A stretch of 64,000 nucleotides of DNA from Adiantum capillus-veneris. Lineage: Eukaryota; Streptophyta; Polypodiopsida; Polypodiales; Pteridaceae. Shown here piece after piece: positions 44,881 through 56,539 of this stretch (position 1 is the first letter of the stretch; each line of letters starts with the position of its first letter). Under the pieces are notes generated by a model, which did not search any database, had not been told where the DNA came from, and was given only the letters and a program-made list of their open reading frames with translations. A program made the position numbers and the translations under genes. The stretch is from the NCBI GenBank assembly GCA_014529385.2, contig CM043964.1, forward strand, positions 103,370,587 to 103,434,586. Direction: 5' to 3'.

Positions 44881-46413
44881 TTTTCTTTATTATTTTATTT
44901 TCAATTGTCTTAAAAGGCCAAAATTAGACCGAAAATCACCCGAAAACACAAAAAATCATCCAAAAATCCCAAGATTGTCAGAAAAATCCAAAAAAACTGT
45001 GGAAAATTCTAAAAATCATTGGCAATCACAATCGAACACTTTTGACACACATAAGCACACCAAAAATAGCAGTTTTTACCAAAAACACCAAATTTGACAA
45101 AATCATCAATTTGATCCTCGAAAATAGTGAAACGCTCAAAATTTGGCGAATGAAAGCCCAGATGCGCTCAAAATCAAGCCATGATCACACATTCAAAATA
45201 GCTCGTAAAGATCACAAGGTATCAAATTTTTTATGGAATTAAGAAAAAATTAATACAAAAATTAGTTTAAAAATTGCCAAAAATTTACAAAAATTATTTT
45301 TAAAATACCCAAAAAAAATTGAAAATTCTTCACACATAGGGGATTAGTGCAGACAAATTCTCCACATATAGGGGATTAGTGCAGCCAAATAAAATCACAA
45401 AAATTAGATCAACAATTGCCAATTAATTTGATCAATAAAATCAAAGTAGGTAATTAAATCGGCAAAATTAGCGTCAAAATTAGGTCAAATTTGACGCATT
45501 TGGAGTGTGTAAATCCCTATTTTGAGCTCAAAAATTCAGCAATTAACCATTACACACATCAAACATACAATCAAAAATGGAATTAATCATGCACATTAAG
45601 CACTTTTTAGGCACACCCACACTAATAAAATTGGCAATTTTTACCAATTTTTAGGTGCGCAAACAAAAGGGTTAATCTTGTCAAAATTGCAATGTGATTT
45701 CACAAATCTCTAGTTGGGTATGACCACAACACAAATCAATCATCACAATTGAAAAATCATCAAGCACACATTGATTTTTAGGTGCACAAACAAGGGCAAA
45801 ATAGTGCACACACACCTAAAATTAGGTATACATACACTCTATTAGAATGCACACACACTTGCAATTGACCATTCAAGCATGCAATTAACTCAATTAGGCA
45901 CACAATTAGAAACACACATTTTCCAATTAGCAATTGAAACTTGTCAATTTCATGCGCCACCAAATCTGAAAAATTTCGGCATTACGATGGCGTGAAAACG
46001 AACAATCCAAAAATTTTCATAGCATCATAGCATCAACATTGCATTGCAACAATATGACATTGACATTACTTTGCATCATGGTGGAGTCTCTACACAATTC
46101 TACACATCTTTAGATTCTAGGGAGGTTGGGAATACCATCATGATTACCTTTCCATTGAAGATTGATTGAACGGTTGAAACTCCAATCCTTCATAGCAAAT
46201 TAGCATCTAAGTTAGCAAAATCAGTGAAATTAGCAAGGGGTTAGTATGAAATTAGAGTGTGTAAACACACAATTGGCAAGATACGGTGATAAATTAGGGA
46301 ATTATGAACACATTGCTTCATGCACATACATCGAAAATCCACAAAACCATAAACACACAAGTGAAATTGGTGAGGAAACACATTCAATTATGTCACAATT
46401 ACACTAGCGTAAG
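44881..46413 (-). other. A-rich leader of a minus-strand LTR element
   Basis: 1.5 kb of A-rich sequence, lying downstream (minus strand) of the PBS at 46414-46437. Short repeats include cacataggggattagtgcag twice (45335-45375). No gag motif seen. Probably a 5' untranslated region or a non-coding retroelement interior. Confidence 0.45.
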
Positions 46414-46437
46414 CCATCGTCCCCGACAGTGGCGCCA
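46414..46437 (-). other. Primer binding site, tRNA-Asp-like
   Basis: On the minus strand tggcgccactgtcggggacg, the class of PBS typical of plant Tat/Athila-type Ty3/gypsy elements. It abuts an LTR end (ccaaca, then 2 bases) at 46440. Confidence 0.75.
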
Positions 46438-46439
46438 AA

Positions 46440-47360
46440 TGTTGGGGGTTTCATCATTTTATAGCTCCAATGACCAACAAAACTATCATTCTAGAGGGAT
46501 GAGCTACCTGGCTAGGGCATGGAAACACTCATACGATTTGTGAGCTAACCATGGAAACACGAATGGTGACTCTACGAGGTGAGCTTCTCGGCCTATGGAG
46601 GAGCTAAGCCACAATGATGGGCAATCTCCACATCCACTTCTCTTCACCTCTAATCAACCCAATCACACACACTAACGATTGCAAGATGCACAAACACATG
46701 CAACACATTGATGGCAAGCACGCACACATAGATCTATTGAGCACCACACTCCAATCAAACCTACATGCACACACAAGCAAGAGAGAGAAATCACACAAGA
46801 TTAGAGAGGGATTAACCACTAATTAGTTACGATCTAGCTAATCAAAGCATCATAGGCAATCATAAAAAGCATGAGAGAGGCATAGTGAAAGAGAATTAAG
46901 CATTGATTAGTGTTAACCAAGTCACATGAGCAAGGAAAAGCTCAAGGACTCCATAGCCACACACCTCAAGAGCTCTCACCCAAGAGTGCTCTCAACAAAT
47001 GAGCTTGAGAACCCTAATTTATTTTACACACTGCCTTATATACCTAGGGTAAAAATATGCAATGTCCTGTCACCCAAGGCCTTTAGGGCTCCACCACTTA
47101 CTAAATTTTCCACCTAGGCACATTAAGTGACCTGTTCATTACAGCTTGGAACTCCCATTGAGCTCGTAACACATTAAAATATTACAATGACTTGAAATAA
47201 ATCGGGAATTTACAATACGTGACCATTTTGGAAAAATATGAAAAATGTGTAACTCCAATCTTTATTGCTTCTTCATGTTGATCTTCGATGTGCATCCATA
47301 TGTCTTCGGTCTTTAGTAGCTTCTGTTAACTGACGTTGACTCGGTTAATAGTTTGCTACA
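46440..47360 (-). repeat. LTR of a minus-strand gypsy-type element (outer end uncertain)
   Basis: The inner boundary is clear: the plus strand reads tgttgggggtttcatcattt from 46440, right beside the PBS. A minus-strand TATA box (tatataagg, 47042-47034) and a downstream leader lie within it. The outer end and a second LTR were not found, so the length is a guess. Confidence 0.5.
47034..47042 (-). promoter_or_regulatory. TATA box in the minus-strand LTR
   Basis: ggtatataaggc on the minus strand, about 600 bp upstream of the PBS and with suitable spacing to an R-like region. Confidence 0.5.
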
Positions 47361-47493
47361 AGATTAGCTTCCACCTCCTTCACCTCTATATAATTAATTG
47401 GAATTTGGTTTTGGAGCTCTTGCAGTTGCACTGTATATAGTTTGATGTCCGCACCCTCGCTCCATAGACGGTTGCACGCTGCTCTTCCACAAG

Positions 47494-47900
47494 GTGTATC
47501 AAGTACCACCCTATTGTGGAGAGATTACATCAAATTTTTCTCAAGGATATGCTTTTGAGAGGTGCCATGCTGGGACGAAAGACCCTGCAAGCCACACTGT
47601 GGCATGGGCCAAGTTTGGTGAGAACATTATTCAAACGTGCAGAGCAAGAGGAGGGGGGGTTGGAGCAAGATTAAGGGTTTGAGACAGGCAAATGGATACT
47701 CTGAGGCTTCCCATCATAGTGGGAAAAAGCCTCGCATTACACAGTCTGACAATGACTTGTGCACGGAGACCAGGCCAGCTACGGCTTATCGGCATAATTT
47801 ACCGGTTTGTGACTATGTTACTGATTTGGAGTTATTGGTGGAGAGGATACCGGCAAAGAGCAAGCACACTATGGATAGGCTCTTTGAGATGAGGAGATAA
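47494..47900 (+). pseudogene. Unrecognised coding remnant
   Basis: Two overlapping plus-strand frames join at a G-run near 47650. The first ends AWAKFGENIIQTCRA; the second reads GYSEASHHSGKKPRITQSDN, then VCDYVTDLELLVERIPAKSK and stops at TAA 47900. Composition is protein-like with no biased repeats. Function unknown. Confidence 0.35.
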
Positions 47901-47926
47901 AATATAGCTAAAAGAGGAGGCATTGC

Positions 47927-48866
47927 TTATGTGTGAGGGGTCCAATGTTGTGGCCAAGCAAGATAAATCTTGGCACCTGTGTTGTGCTTAAACTTGAACA
48001 CTGTTAACCACAAATCCTCTAGGAGCATAACTTCATTTAGATCCTTTAGAAGCACCCCTAGTAGGCTTAGCCCATACTCCTCTGATGTATGACAAAATTT
48101 TGTGAGCATGGGGCAATCTTCCATTCTATTTTTCCCTACAAATATCAAGTCAATTCACACATTCCAATAGTTAAAATTCTTTCGTTTACAACATACATAT
48201 AGTATCAAATCTCGTAACATGCAAATTGGCATGTGTAGTGCAAATCTCAAACATGCAGCTTGCACTAGGACACATGCAAGACCTTGTTTTGAAAATCAGC
48301 TACCCTAAATTCTAAAAAATTACATCTTTTATTTATGTATTAACATACAGATCAAACAATGCTCAACTAATCTGCATTAATAGTGTTGCATGCAAAAAAT
48401 TTCAATCTGCAGTTTTTATAAAGCATGCACAACTCACCTCTGCTCTTTGATGTAGACTTGTCATCGTTGGTAAGGATAGAAGACCCTCCATGTTTAGATT
48501 GCACAGCTAAGAAACTTAGCTTACTTGCACAAGTATTCGGTGTCCTCAGTTCCTCAAACAGCACAGATGGTGTGGGTTTTGTGTTGCGAGGAGACATGAG
48601 CTTGAAGCTTCCCTTGGTAGGCTTGGTTGTTCTCTCAAGAGTGGACTTAGTAGCAAAGGCCCTCCGCGAGGACCTCATAGCAATCAACAAAGGGGACACC
48701 AAGAAGATATTGGGATGAGCATAGCAAAGAGAACGGTTGCACATCACAACTCAATGCAGAGGAAGCTTGTGATGTGACAATAGGAAGGCCAATTGGCCTG
48801 TTAATTTCAAGAACAGAGGATAGCTTGTCTCGCATGTAGGCGAGAATGATTTGAAGTGGCTATCCT
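47927..48866 (-). pseudogene. Two-exon gene remnant with matching splice phase
   Basis: Minus strand. The upstream part reads IILAYMRDKLSSVLEINRPI. A frame change near 48745 leads to KSTLERTTKPTKGSFKLMSP and SKHGGSSILTNDDKSTSKSR, ending at a strong donor G/GTGAGT (48438/48437). A 302-bp intron ends at tttgtag (48136). The next exon, 48135-47927, restores the same phase (G+GG = Gly) and reads KNRMEDCPMLTKFCHTSEEY to FKHNTGAKIYLAWP and a stop. Phase agreement across a canonical intron is good evidence for a once-real gene. Family not recognised. Confidence 0.5.
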
Positions 48867-48880
48867 TGCAATTATTACAC

Positions 48881-48904
48881 CACACACACACACACACACA
48901 CACA
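48881..48904 (+). repeat. (CA)n microsatellite
   Basis: About 12 CA units. Confidence 0.95.
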
Positions 48905-49074
48905 TTTTCAATCAAAAGTAGCTCATATTATAAAATTGGGAATTTCCCCTCCCAAAAAAATAAGAATATGACATCTTTTGTTTTATGGCCATAACAAAGC
49001 AGCACCAAACAGGTGAATTCAAAATTGGTCTATTTTTTGTACCACCAATATGTGCTTTCACCCTGCGAATTTCC

Positions 49075-49905
49075 TAAAGACTAGCTAGAATATCCCAAGC
49101 ATGTTTTGTAATTTTAGCTGAATGAATGTGAGGAATAATAGTGCACTTTACAAATAACATAATCAATGTGTGAGCATGTGCATCTCTAACATCCCAATGA
49201 GATTGCTCAGTTGTACGCAAAATATCTTTGGCAACCCTGTCACCAAAACTTGCAACATCCTCAACATCGCCAACATCCACCATCAATGCCCTGCACAATA
49301 TCCCAAATTTACTTTGACACAAGGACATGTTGCATCATGTAAGACCACATTGGTTATTATCCACATCCACTTTATCCTTAGTCGAAAACAGCTTGAACAC
49401 ATTTGTGTTGCTGTCAGCCATGGCAAGTGTTGCATCTGATGTGGAAATTGTGAAAAAAGAGGAGAAACAAAGCGGGACCAACATGTGCTATATAGACAAT
49501 CCAAAGAAGATTGTAAGGAGCCTATTATGCAAAAAATGACACTAATAGAAATTTTGTACAGAAGGACAAAATTGCATGTGCAATAATACCTGTAGTAAAA
49601 ATGGAATCCGAAATGATCTTGAATGGAAATTTTGAGCAGACAGCTCTTTGAGAAATACCAAAGTATTTGTCAATCTACTGACACTCACCAAAGCTCAGAA
49701 AAATCTAAAAAAGTGAGCAAGCATGTCCTAGTAATGCTGGCAATTAAGCCCGTGAGGATGCAACCTACTTTGATACCAATTGTTAGAAATAGGGTTGCAA
49801 AGAAACACACACATCTTGGAGAAGACGAAGAAGCTCAAGGCACACAACACAAAGTAGTATTTCTTGATGCATAATGGGAAGATTAAGTTAGCCCTAGAGC
49901 CATAA
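49075..49905 (-). mobile_element. Truncated copy of the same copia family
   Basis: Minus strand. LTR end homologous to the 37037 element (tgtgtgccttgagcttc, ...ccctatttctaaca at 49781), PBS tggtatcaaagt (49778-49767), leader, then gag starting at ATG 49421 (MADSNTNVFKLFSTKDKVDV). The gag relic continues VDVGDVEDVASF...WDVRDAHAHTL and KCTIIPHIHSAKITKHAWDI, matching gag of the full element nearly residue for residue. It breaks off at ~49075. The rest of the element is missing. Confidence 0.85.
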
Positions 49906-51240
49906 TGTTCTGGTTCAATAAAGAGGAAAACCTATGGCCTAAGGGACAGAAAGTGGCATAGGTATCAATGTAAAATCTAGCAAAGGGAATTTACGCCATT
50001 CAAAGGTACATACATGGGCACCATGGCAGCCCTAGGGCCATAGGATCTCTCATAATGAAAGAGGGAAACCTATGGCCCTAGGGCCAGAGGGTAGTCTTGG
50101 TATTGATGTAAAAGCTCCCAAAGAGTATTTAGGCCATTCAAGGGCACCATGATAGCCCTATTGCATATGAACTTTCATCACAATAATAGAGGGCAACCTA
50201 TGTCCCTTGATCTTATACAATTTCACCCTATGGCCTTAGGGAAATAAGATATCTCATCAAAATGGAGGGAAACATGTGACTGTAGGGCCATAGGGTGGCC
50301 TAGGTGTCAATGTAAAATCTCTAAAAGAGGATTTAGGCCATTCAAGGACACCTACATGGGCACCATGATATCCCATAGGATCTCTCATTTTCATAGAGGA
50401 AAACATATGTCTCCTAAGCTTATATATTGGCACACTATGGCCCTAAGGCCATAGGATTCCTCATCAAAAAAGAGGGTAACCTATGGCCCTAGGGCCAGAG
50501 GTTGGCCTATTTTTCAATGTAGGATCTCTCAAAGAGAATTTAACCCATTCAAGGACACCAACATGGGCACCATGGCAGCCCTATGGTGCTGGGGACATAT
50601 GATCTCTCATTTAAATAGAGGGAAGCATATGGCCCTTGAGCTTATACATTGGAACCCTATGGCCCTAGGGCGATAGGATCTCTCATCAAAATAGAAGGCA
50701 ACTTATCACCTTGGGTTTAGAGGGTGGCCTAGGTGTCAATGTAAAAGCTCTCAAAGAGAATTTAGTCCATTCAATGGAACCTACATTGGGCACCATGGTA
50801 GCCCTATGGCCCTAGGGCCATAGGGCTATAAGATATCTTCTCACAATAGAGGGCAACCTATGGACCTTGAGCTTATACATTGGTTCCCTTTGGCCCTAAG
50901 GCCATATGGTCTGTCATCATCACAATAGAGAGCAACATGTGGCCCTAGGGCCATAGGGTGGCTTAGGTGTCAACGAAAAAGCTCTCAAAGAGCATTTAGT
51001 CCATTCAAGGGGACCAACATGGGCACCATGATAGCATATGTTCCTAGGCCCATCGGGTCTCTCATTGGAATAGAGAGCAACATATGGATCTTGAGATTAT
51101 ACATTGGCATCATATGGCCCTATGGTCATAGGATCTCTCATCAGAATAGAGAACAACCTATGGCTCTAGGGCAAGAGGGTGGCCTAGGTGTCAATTTTTA
51201 AGATCTCAAAGAGTATTTAGCCTACATAAGCACCATGTGT
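49906..51240. repeat. Minisatellite with palindromic core
   Basis: About seven diverged copies, period roughly 205-235 bp (ggtgtcaatgtaaaagctct-type boxes at ~49963, 50101, 50308, 50512, 50731, 50968, 51190). Each unit holds one or two versions of cctatggccctagggccata, which is self-complementary. The best, 50799-50828, is a perfect 30-bp palindrome. It directly adjoins the truncated copia LTR. Confidence 0.88.
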
Positions 51241-52254
51241 GGATGGGTTTCCTAACCTCACTCTTATCTTATTGCAGACATAGCGAGAACCATGAATATA
51301 ATTGTCAATCCATGGGACAAAGCTAACTTGACTAGTGCATGGAGACTACAAGAGGGTGTCAATGTCTAGAAAACAATAGACAACTTGCATCTAACAGAAG
51401 CTACCATGATTGTTACAGCATTAAACAACATCCAAATGTTATGAAACTTATAGGAAGAGTATATAAGACCTAATAACACAAGCTTATGGTCTCAAATCTC
51501 ACTTTCAATGAGTTGCAAAAAATGCAATTATTAACTGTAGTGAGATTTTGACCTAGTCGTTTTTGACCCAAAATGCATCTAAATGCTAATGATGCCCCAA
51601 TACCCCACCTCACCTATACTTACTTTGTGATTCCTTATCTTAAATTCCTACTTATGATTAAATTAGGCCATGGGTTGGTGACGTCAAAAGCTACCATTTA
51701 TCATGATATGTTTTAGATCATTGCGTAGAGCTCTTACATGTGGTTGCAACGCAACAGAAGGCACTGCAATGTGACAACTGACAAGGGAGATAGAAGCAGG
51801 AGAAGGAGAGAAGTGAGCATTGTAAGCTCACGCTGTGTATTTCTTATCCAAAAAAGCTTAATAATAACTTTATAAAATTGGATTTTATACCTTAGCCAAG
51901 GTTTCTTAGGTCAAAAACTAATCATCTGGGAGCTCTAACTAAGAATAATTGATACAATCTAGAAGCTTATATTTTTGGTTCATAGATTATGATATCCACT
52001 CGTTCAATAGAAGTTACTATCTTCCCGATTTATCAAAATAATAAGTGTTTTAACAAGGAAGCTCTCGAAAAATGTTAAATGGGTTAGCTTGCTGCTAACA
52101 TTCCCCCCCTCCTTGATTGTGTCATCCCTTGACACAGTTTCATAGATTGAAGTAGTCTTTGGGTTGATGGCTAGTGAGGCAGTCTTTAAGTGCTTGAAGA
52201 GATATCGGATGTGTCATTCTTTCTCAAGGACTTGCAAAAATTGAAATAGTAACT
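51241..52254. other. Non-coding spacer
   Basis: About 1 kb, AT-rich, no gene, repeat or element end that I can support. Confidence 0.5.
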
Positions 52255-53116
52255 TTATTCTTTAGTTCTATGGCTGAATATCCAAGGAACCTTGCGTTTA
52301 AATCTTTTATCACACTGGTCAGAAAATCTTTTTACTCCATGTGAAGAATCCGGTGTAAAAAGCTTCTTTGGATGCCACCATATTGCTTGATGGCAAGAAC
52401 ATGCATCTGGCATAGAAGCTGTAAAGGACTTCTTTTGAAGTTCACTTAAATCATAGCATAAGCCTTGGTTACCTTCTAAAAAGGACATCCATGGGGCTCT
52501 TGGCTCATGAAAAACTTGTATACATGTGAGCATCATTCCACAGATTTTAAATAGCATTGCACACGAGAGGTCAGGGAGGCTCTTGAAGAAGTTCATGGCA
52601 CCCGTTAGGGTTTTCACCATGTATTCTTCAATTGACCGTCCTTGCTCTAGAGCTGGCAGTTCCGGGTAGTTAAGCCAAGTTGGCCTTTTCTTTTTTAGTG
52701 CTTCATGTGCTTGCCATGTCTTACCCCTGGTACAAGATAGAATGTTGGGTCCTTTTAAATTGATGCCAGTGCCCTTGTAAACAAGATGAGATACCTTGAG
52801 TTTTTGTTGAGTCAATTTTTCCTCCATGTGGGGTGGAGAGCATCTGACCCCTGTTCTTCCATATCCTTGTGAAGTCTTAATTTACGTGCAATAGCTCCAA
52901 CTTTGTCAAAGGATAAGGCATCGACTATTGATGCCACTGAGAATTGATTTGATTGGGAGTGAGCTGAGTTACATTGACAGAGTGAAGGACTCTCAACTCC
53001 CAATCCATAGCCGCTTTCCATTTAGCATCCACTTCTTGAACAATGTGCTCTTTAAGTGTATCTTTTTCAACTCTAGAGAGCTGGACCATTGGCACTTGTT
53101 CCTCCTCTCTGATTGA
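52255..53116 (-). pseudogene. Unrecognised protein gene, frameshifted
   Basis: Minus strand, three frames in series. 53116-~52935 reads EEEQVPMVQLSRVEKDTLKE and VQEVDAKWKAAMDWELRVLH. After a shift, SIVDALSFDKVGAIARKLRL runs to about 52812. A second shift leads to a clean 190-codon stretch (52827-52255) with KLKVSHLVYKGTGINLKGPN, LNYPELPALEQGRSIEEYMV, SLPDLSCAMLFKICGMMLTC and a His/Cys-containing DACSCHQAIWWHPKKLF, ending KVPWIFSHRTKE. No family recognised; the C-terminal Cys/His cluster is the only motif-like feature. Confidence 0.45.
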
Positions 53117-55104
53117 TACCTAGAATTGAAAACTTTATGCCTATCCTTTAGTTGGTTGTGTTTCTATTTCTGCAAAGGAGATTGATGGTAGAACATTTTT
53201 CTATCTTTACACATATTTACATGCATATGATGTAAGAAACAAAAGGGAAAGATTTTTGGCATATCCATATCGGGTACAGGGTAAGGCCTCACCTACTAGA
53301 GTAACATATTTTTTGCATTGATAAGGTGGTGCATCCACACAATAGGTTTCTATTGTTTGTTGAAGTGTCTATGTATTCCACACAGTCCCCCATACTAGGC
53401 TCAAAACAAATTGGACGAGAAGATTCTACTTCAATTGGCTTCATGTTTTTCATGCGACAGTGACGCTTGGGTGGTCATATTTCACTTGAACTCTCTATGC
53501 TTAGAGAGACTGTAGGTCTAGTTGGCTTCCACCAAATTTTTTTGGCTTTGTGTCGTGGACTTTGTGGTTGATGCAATTGGTGACTTTCTTCAAGTGTTGG
53601 AGAGAATACTCCCAGGGCTACACAAAATCTTAGATGTGAGAGCGTTGATGCGGTTTTCAAAAAGGAAAGTTACCACCCCTCCTTCACCTCCTTTGGTGGC
53701 ACTCATTGACAAAATTATTTGGTTGAGAGCATTGATGACACCTTGCATCCCCCCCCCCCCCCCCCCCCCCCCCCCTTGATGCTCTTGATTTGTAATTATC
53801 ATGAGTAATGCAAGATGGGGGTCATACCTCTTGGATCTCAATAATACTAGTGCAGCTAAAGTTGGTCGATGCTATAAAGTGTGTAAGGAAAAACTATGTG
53901 TGCTTACAAGTACATGATGAAGTGATAAGATAGATATGAAGGTCAAGGGCAAGCAGAGAGTAGTAGGTGTGTATACTTTATGTGGTTTTTTGGGCCAATG
54001 TACCTTGCCAAGGTGCCTACCAAAGTTGTCTGGTTGAAGTGTTCAAAGTGGAAAAATGGAAGTCCCAGAGGTGTTCCTCAAAGTGCTTTCTTATTTGATC
54101 TAGACAATTCATCAGTTAGAACTACAAAGTGCAAGTTTTTAGTAGCTAGAGGTAAAAGTGGTTTGCAAATTCCTCATGGGTTGGACCATTGGGGATGGTT
54201 TGTTAGAGGAACTCTAAGTGCATGGGCCTAAAGTGCTTGATTTATGGTGCATATCATTATTTTTGGATTGACAATCGGAGTTTAAATGGCCAAGTTATGG
54301 GTACTTAAACTTTTGCCGAGGGCCAGCTCTATGTCAGCTTGGTCACCTTGATACCTATGCCCTCAAGAATACTTTTGAGCTTGCCAAGGTTTTTAGGGGT
54401 AGTTTACATCATGCAAAGTCCATTGGAAGTGATGGTACATCAATCGGAGTCGTGGGCTTCAAGTTACAATCACTTACAATGTTGGGGAAGTCAAAAATCA
54501 ATGAGGCCTTTGGGGTTTGAAGGTTGGGATATGGAGTTTGACCATGGCTTTGTGGCTTGGGCATTGGATCACTGAAGAGGAGATGAGGGCTGGTCAAAAG
54601 TGGTACATTATTTTTTGGAGCCCTTGAGGGCGGAGCATTGTGGGACCACCAAGTGTCATCAGATTAAACCCATGTGGAGGACGCCTAAAAAATCTCCCTT
54701 GCTCAATGTCAAGATCGATTTGACCTGCAGCTTTTGCTTGGACTACCCATGTCAAGAACCTAATGCCCAAGTCTCTTCTTACATAGCTTGGAGCTTCCCA
54801 AAGCTCTTCTTAAAAGGCCTCAAAATTCTCTTGGATTCTCTCAAGCTTGCATTGCTCCTTTTGCACACATCACTTAAAGATCCCCTCTTGCTTGACTCTA
54901 TTCATGCAGATCTCCAAAACTGTGTAGAGCTCTAAGCTCCTTCGTTCTTTCTCTAATTCCTCAAGAATCTCTAAGATCCCTCCCAAAGGCTCGAGAGGGG
55001 CTGCATGTGCACGTATGCCAAGATCTCACCCGATCCGTGTCAGATCCACCCCAAATCAACCCGATCCAGTGTCGCAAAGCACCAAGCTCCACCATCACCA
55101 CCTA
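53117..55104. other. Non-coding region
   Basis: About 2 kb without a supportable gene. It holds the C homopolymer at 53749-53775. The 83-codon plus frame at 53980 has no recognisable features. 54600-55104 would be the leader of the minus-strand LTR element whose PBS is at 55105-55122. Confidence 0.45.
53749..53775 (+). repeat. Poly-C run, 27 bases
   Basis: A pure C tract; frames across it are poly-Pro or poly-Gly artefacts. Its length may also reflect assembly uncertainty. Confidence 0.9.
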
Positions 55105-55122
55105 GCTGTAGCTATGATACCA
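55105..55122 (-). other. Primer binding site of a minus-strand LTR element
   Basis: Minus strand tggtatcatagctacagc, a common plant variant of the initiator-Met PBS, preceded by an LTR end (ctcaca at 55125). Confidence 0.6.
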
Positions 55123-55124
55123 CT

Positions 55125-55560
55125 TGTGAGTGCACGTGTGCGCAAATGCATCCATGTGTGTGCAGTGTGGTGTGTGCAGGGAAGGGGAGAAGCACGAGAG
55201 CGTGTACGTGTAGGTGGAGCAGCCTCAGGAAGTAGTGAGTGAGGTGCTCCTTATTCATATATGTATAACGAATAAGGGCATGTACACATGGTGGACAGGC
55301 AGACATACACCGGACTTCCGACCCCAGGCAAAACTGTAGCGCCTTTATGCCAACAGAGTCGTATGCTAACATAGGAGAGTTGGTTGTCCAAATACAAAAG
55401 AAACAACAAAGCAACTGGGAATCCTTATTCGCATCGTTATTGACCAGTTGGAAAATAGTCTGGAAACTGTTACCTAGAAATTTTGGTATATACCAAAATT
55501 CAAGAAAGAAGATGAGGAATGTAGAAGGTGGGAACTACCCTTAGCAAGACTGGCAAGCAT
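55125..55560 (-). repeat. Probable LTR of a minus-strand element (outer end uncertain)
   Basis: The inner edge tgtgagtgcacgtgtgcgca at 55125 adjoins the PBS. A minus-strand TATA-like tatatgaataagg lies near 55258. No second LTR was found, so the outer limit is approximate. Confidence 0.4.
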
Positions 55561-56539
55561 AGGAAGCTTCCAGAAGCCGTGACCAGTGAGTTACCACAAT
55601 AACTGATAGTGCACAGTCAATCAAGAAAGCCTATAAATAGGACCCATTTCTCATTTTGTACAACTTTTGACTCTCTAGAATCCTTAGTTGTCTACATCTT
55701 GAGATACTTGTTCTCTTATAATCATGTTGCGCTCTCTCTTCTTCTATAATTCCAAATCCATCTACTGGTATACCTAATGCTCACCAATTGTAATCTGAAT
55801 ATTTGAAATGCAATTCTAGTTCCAGTATTAGTCATATTGTCTTGTCTTTCAATCCCAGTGTCTTGTCTTTCCAATTTTAGTTTTGTCTTTCAGTGATCTC
55901 TGAATGTTCTGAATTTGACATCGTTAGTTCTAAGGACCAACTTGGAATAGTTGTTTGAACACAAGAGACATACATTGCTTTTGGTAGTGCTTTGGATGCA
56001 AAAATTTTAATCTTTGAAGTACAAGATTTTAGTGAGAATGTGACAGAGAAGTTGTCTTTGGGTGCTCAAGAAAATTGAGGCCTTGTGAAGCTTTTTAAGT
56101 CGAAGCTCAAGGAAATATTTCTTCTTTGATTGCTTGGAAGCCTCTCTTGAGGTTTTCTTTTGAGAGGCCTTAAGGTTCAAATATTTTTCTTTAGATCTAC
56201 CTTGTAAAAGCTTTTGAAACCTTATTGGAATTCTTTGCTACTCGCAGGAAACCGGCCTTTCTTATGGAGTGTTGAACTCACTCTTGGTAAACCTAAGGGT
56301 TTTCTGTCATGGGAATGCACCCCTAGGGGCTTATGTGTGCCAAGGAGGGTAGCTATGGGACAACTCCCCTTGCAAGGGGTTGTGATTGAGGCGGCTCAAG
56401 GAGGAATGTGTATGCACTAATGTGGGAATCCTCCCTTCTGATGTGAGTCCAGAGACGAGTGAACCAAAGACCGATGCATCTAGTAAAAAATCCAAGAGCA
56501 AACAGAATAGTTGGAAAGCTAGAAAGGCCAGGATGAAAG
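55561..56539 (+). promoter_or_regulatory. Likely LTR/leader of the plus-strand gag-protease element
   Basis: cctataaatagg (55630-55641, itself a perfect palindrome) is a good TATA box reading toward the gag-protease genes 900 bp downstream. No clear PBS or LTR edges were identified, so element limits remain open. Confidence 0.4.

Noticed and set aside
53522-53841. Pro-rich / Gly-rich frames
   Set aside because: They result from the 27-base C homopolymer.
53980-54231. 83-codon plus-strand frame
   Set aside because: No motif, no neighbouring exon in phase, and overlapped by a probable retroelement leader.
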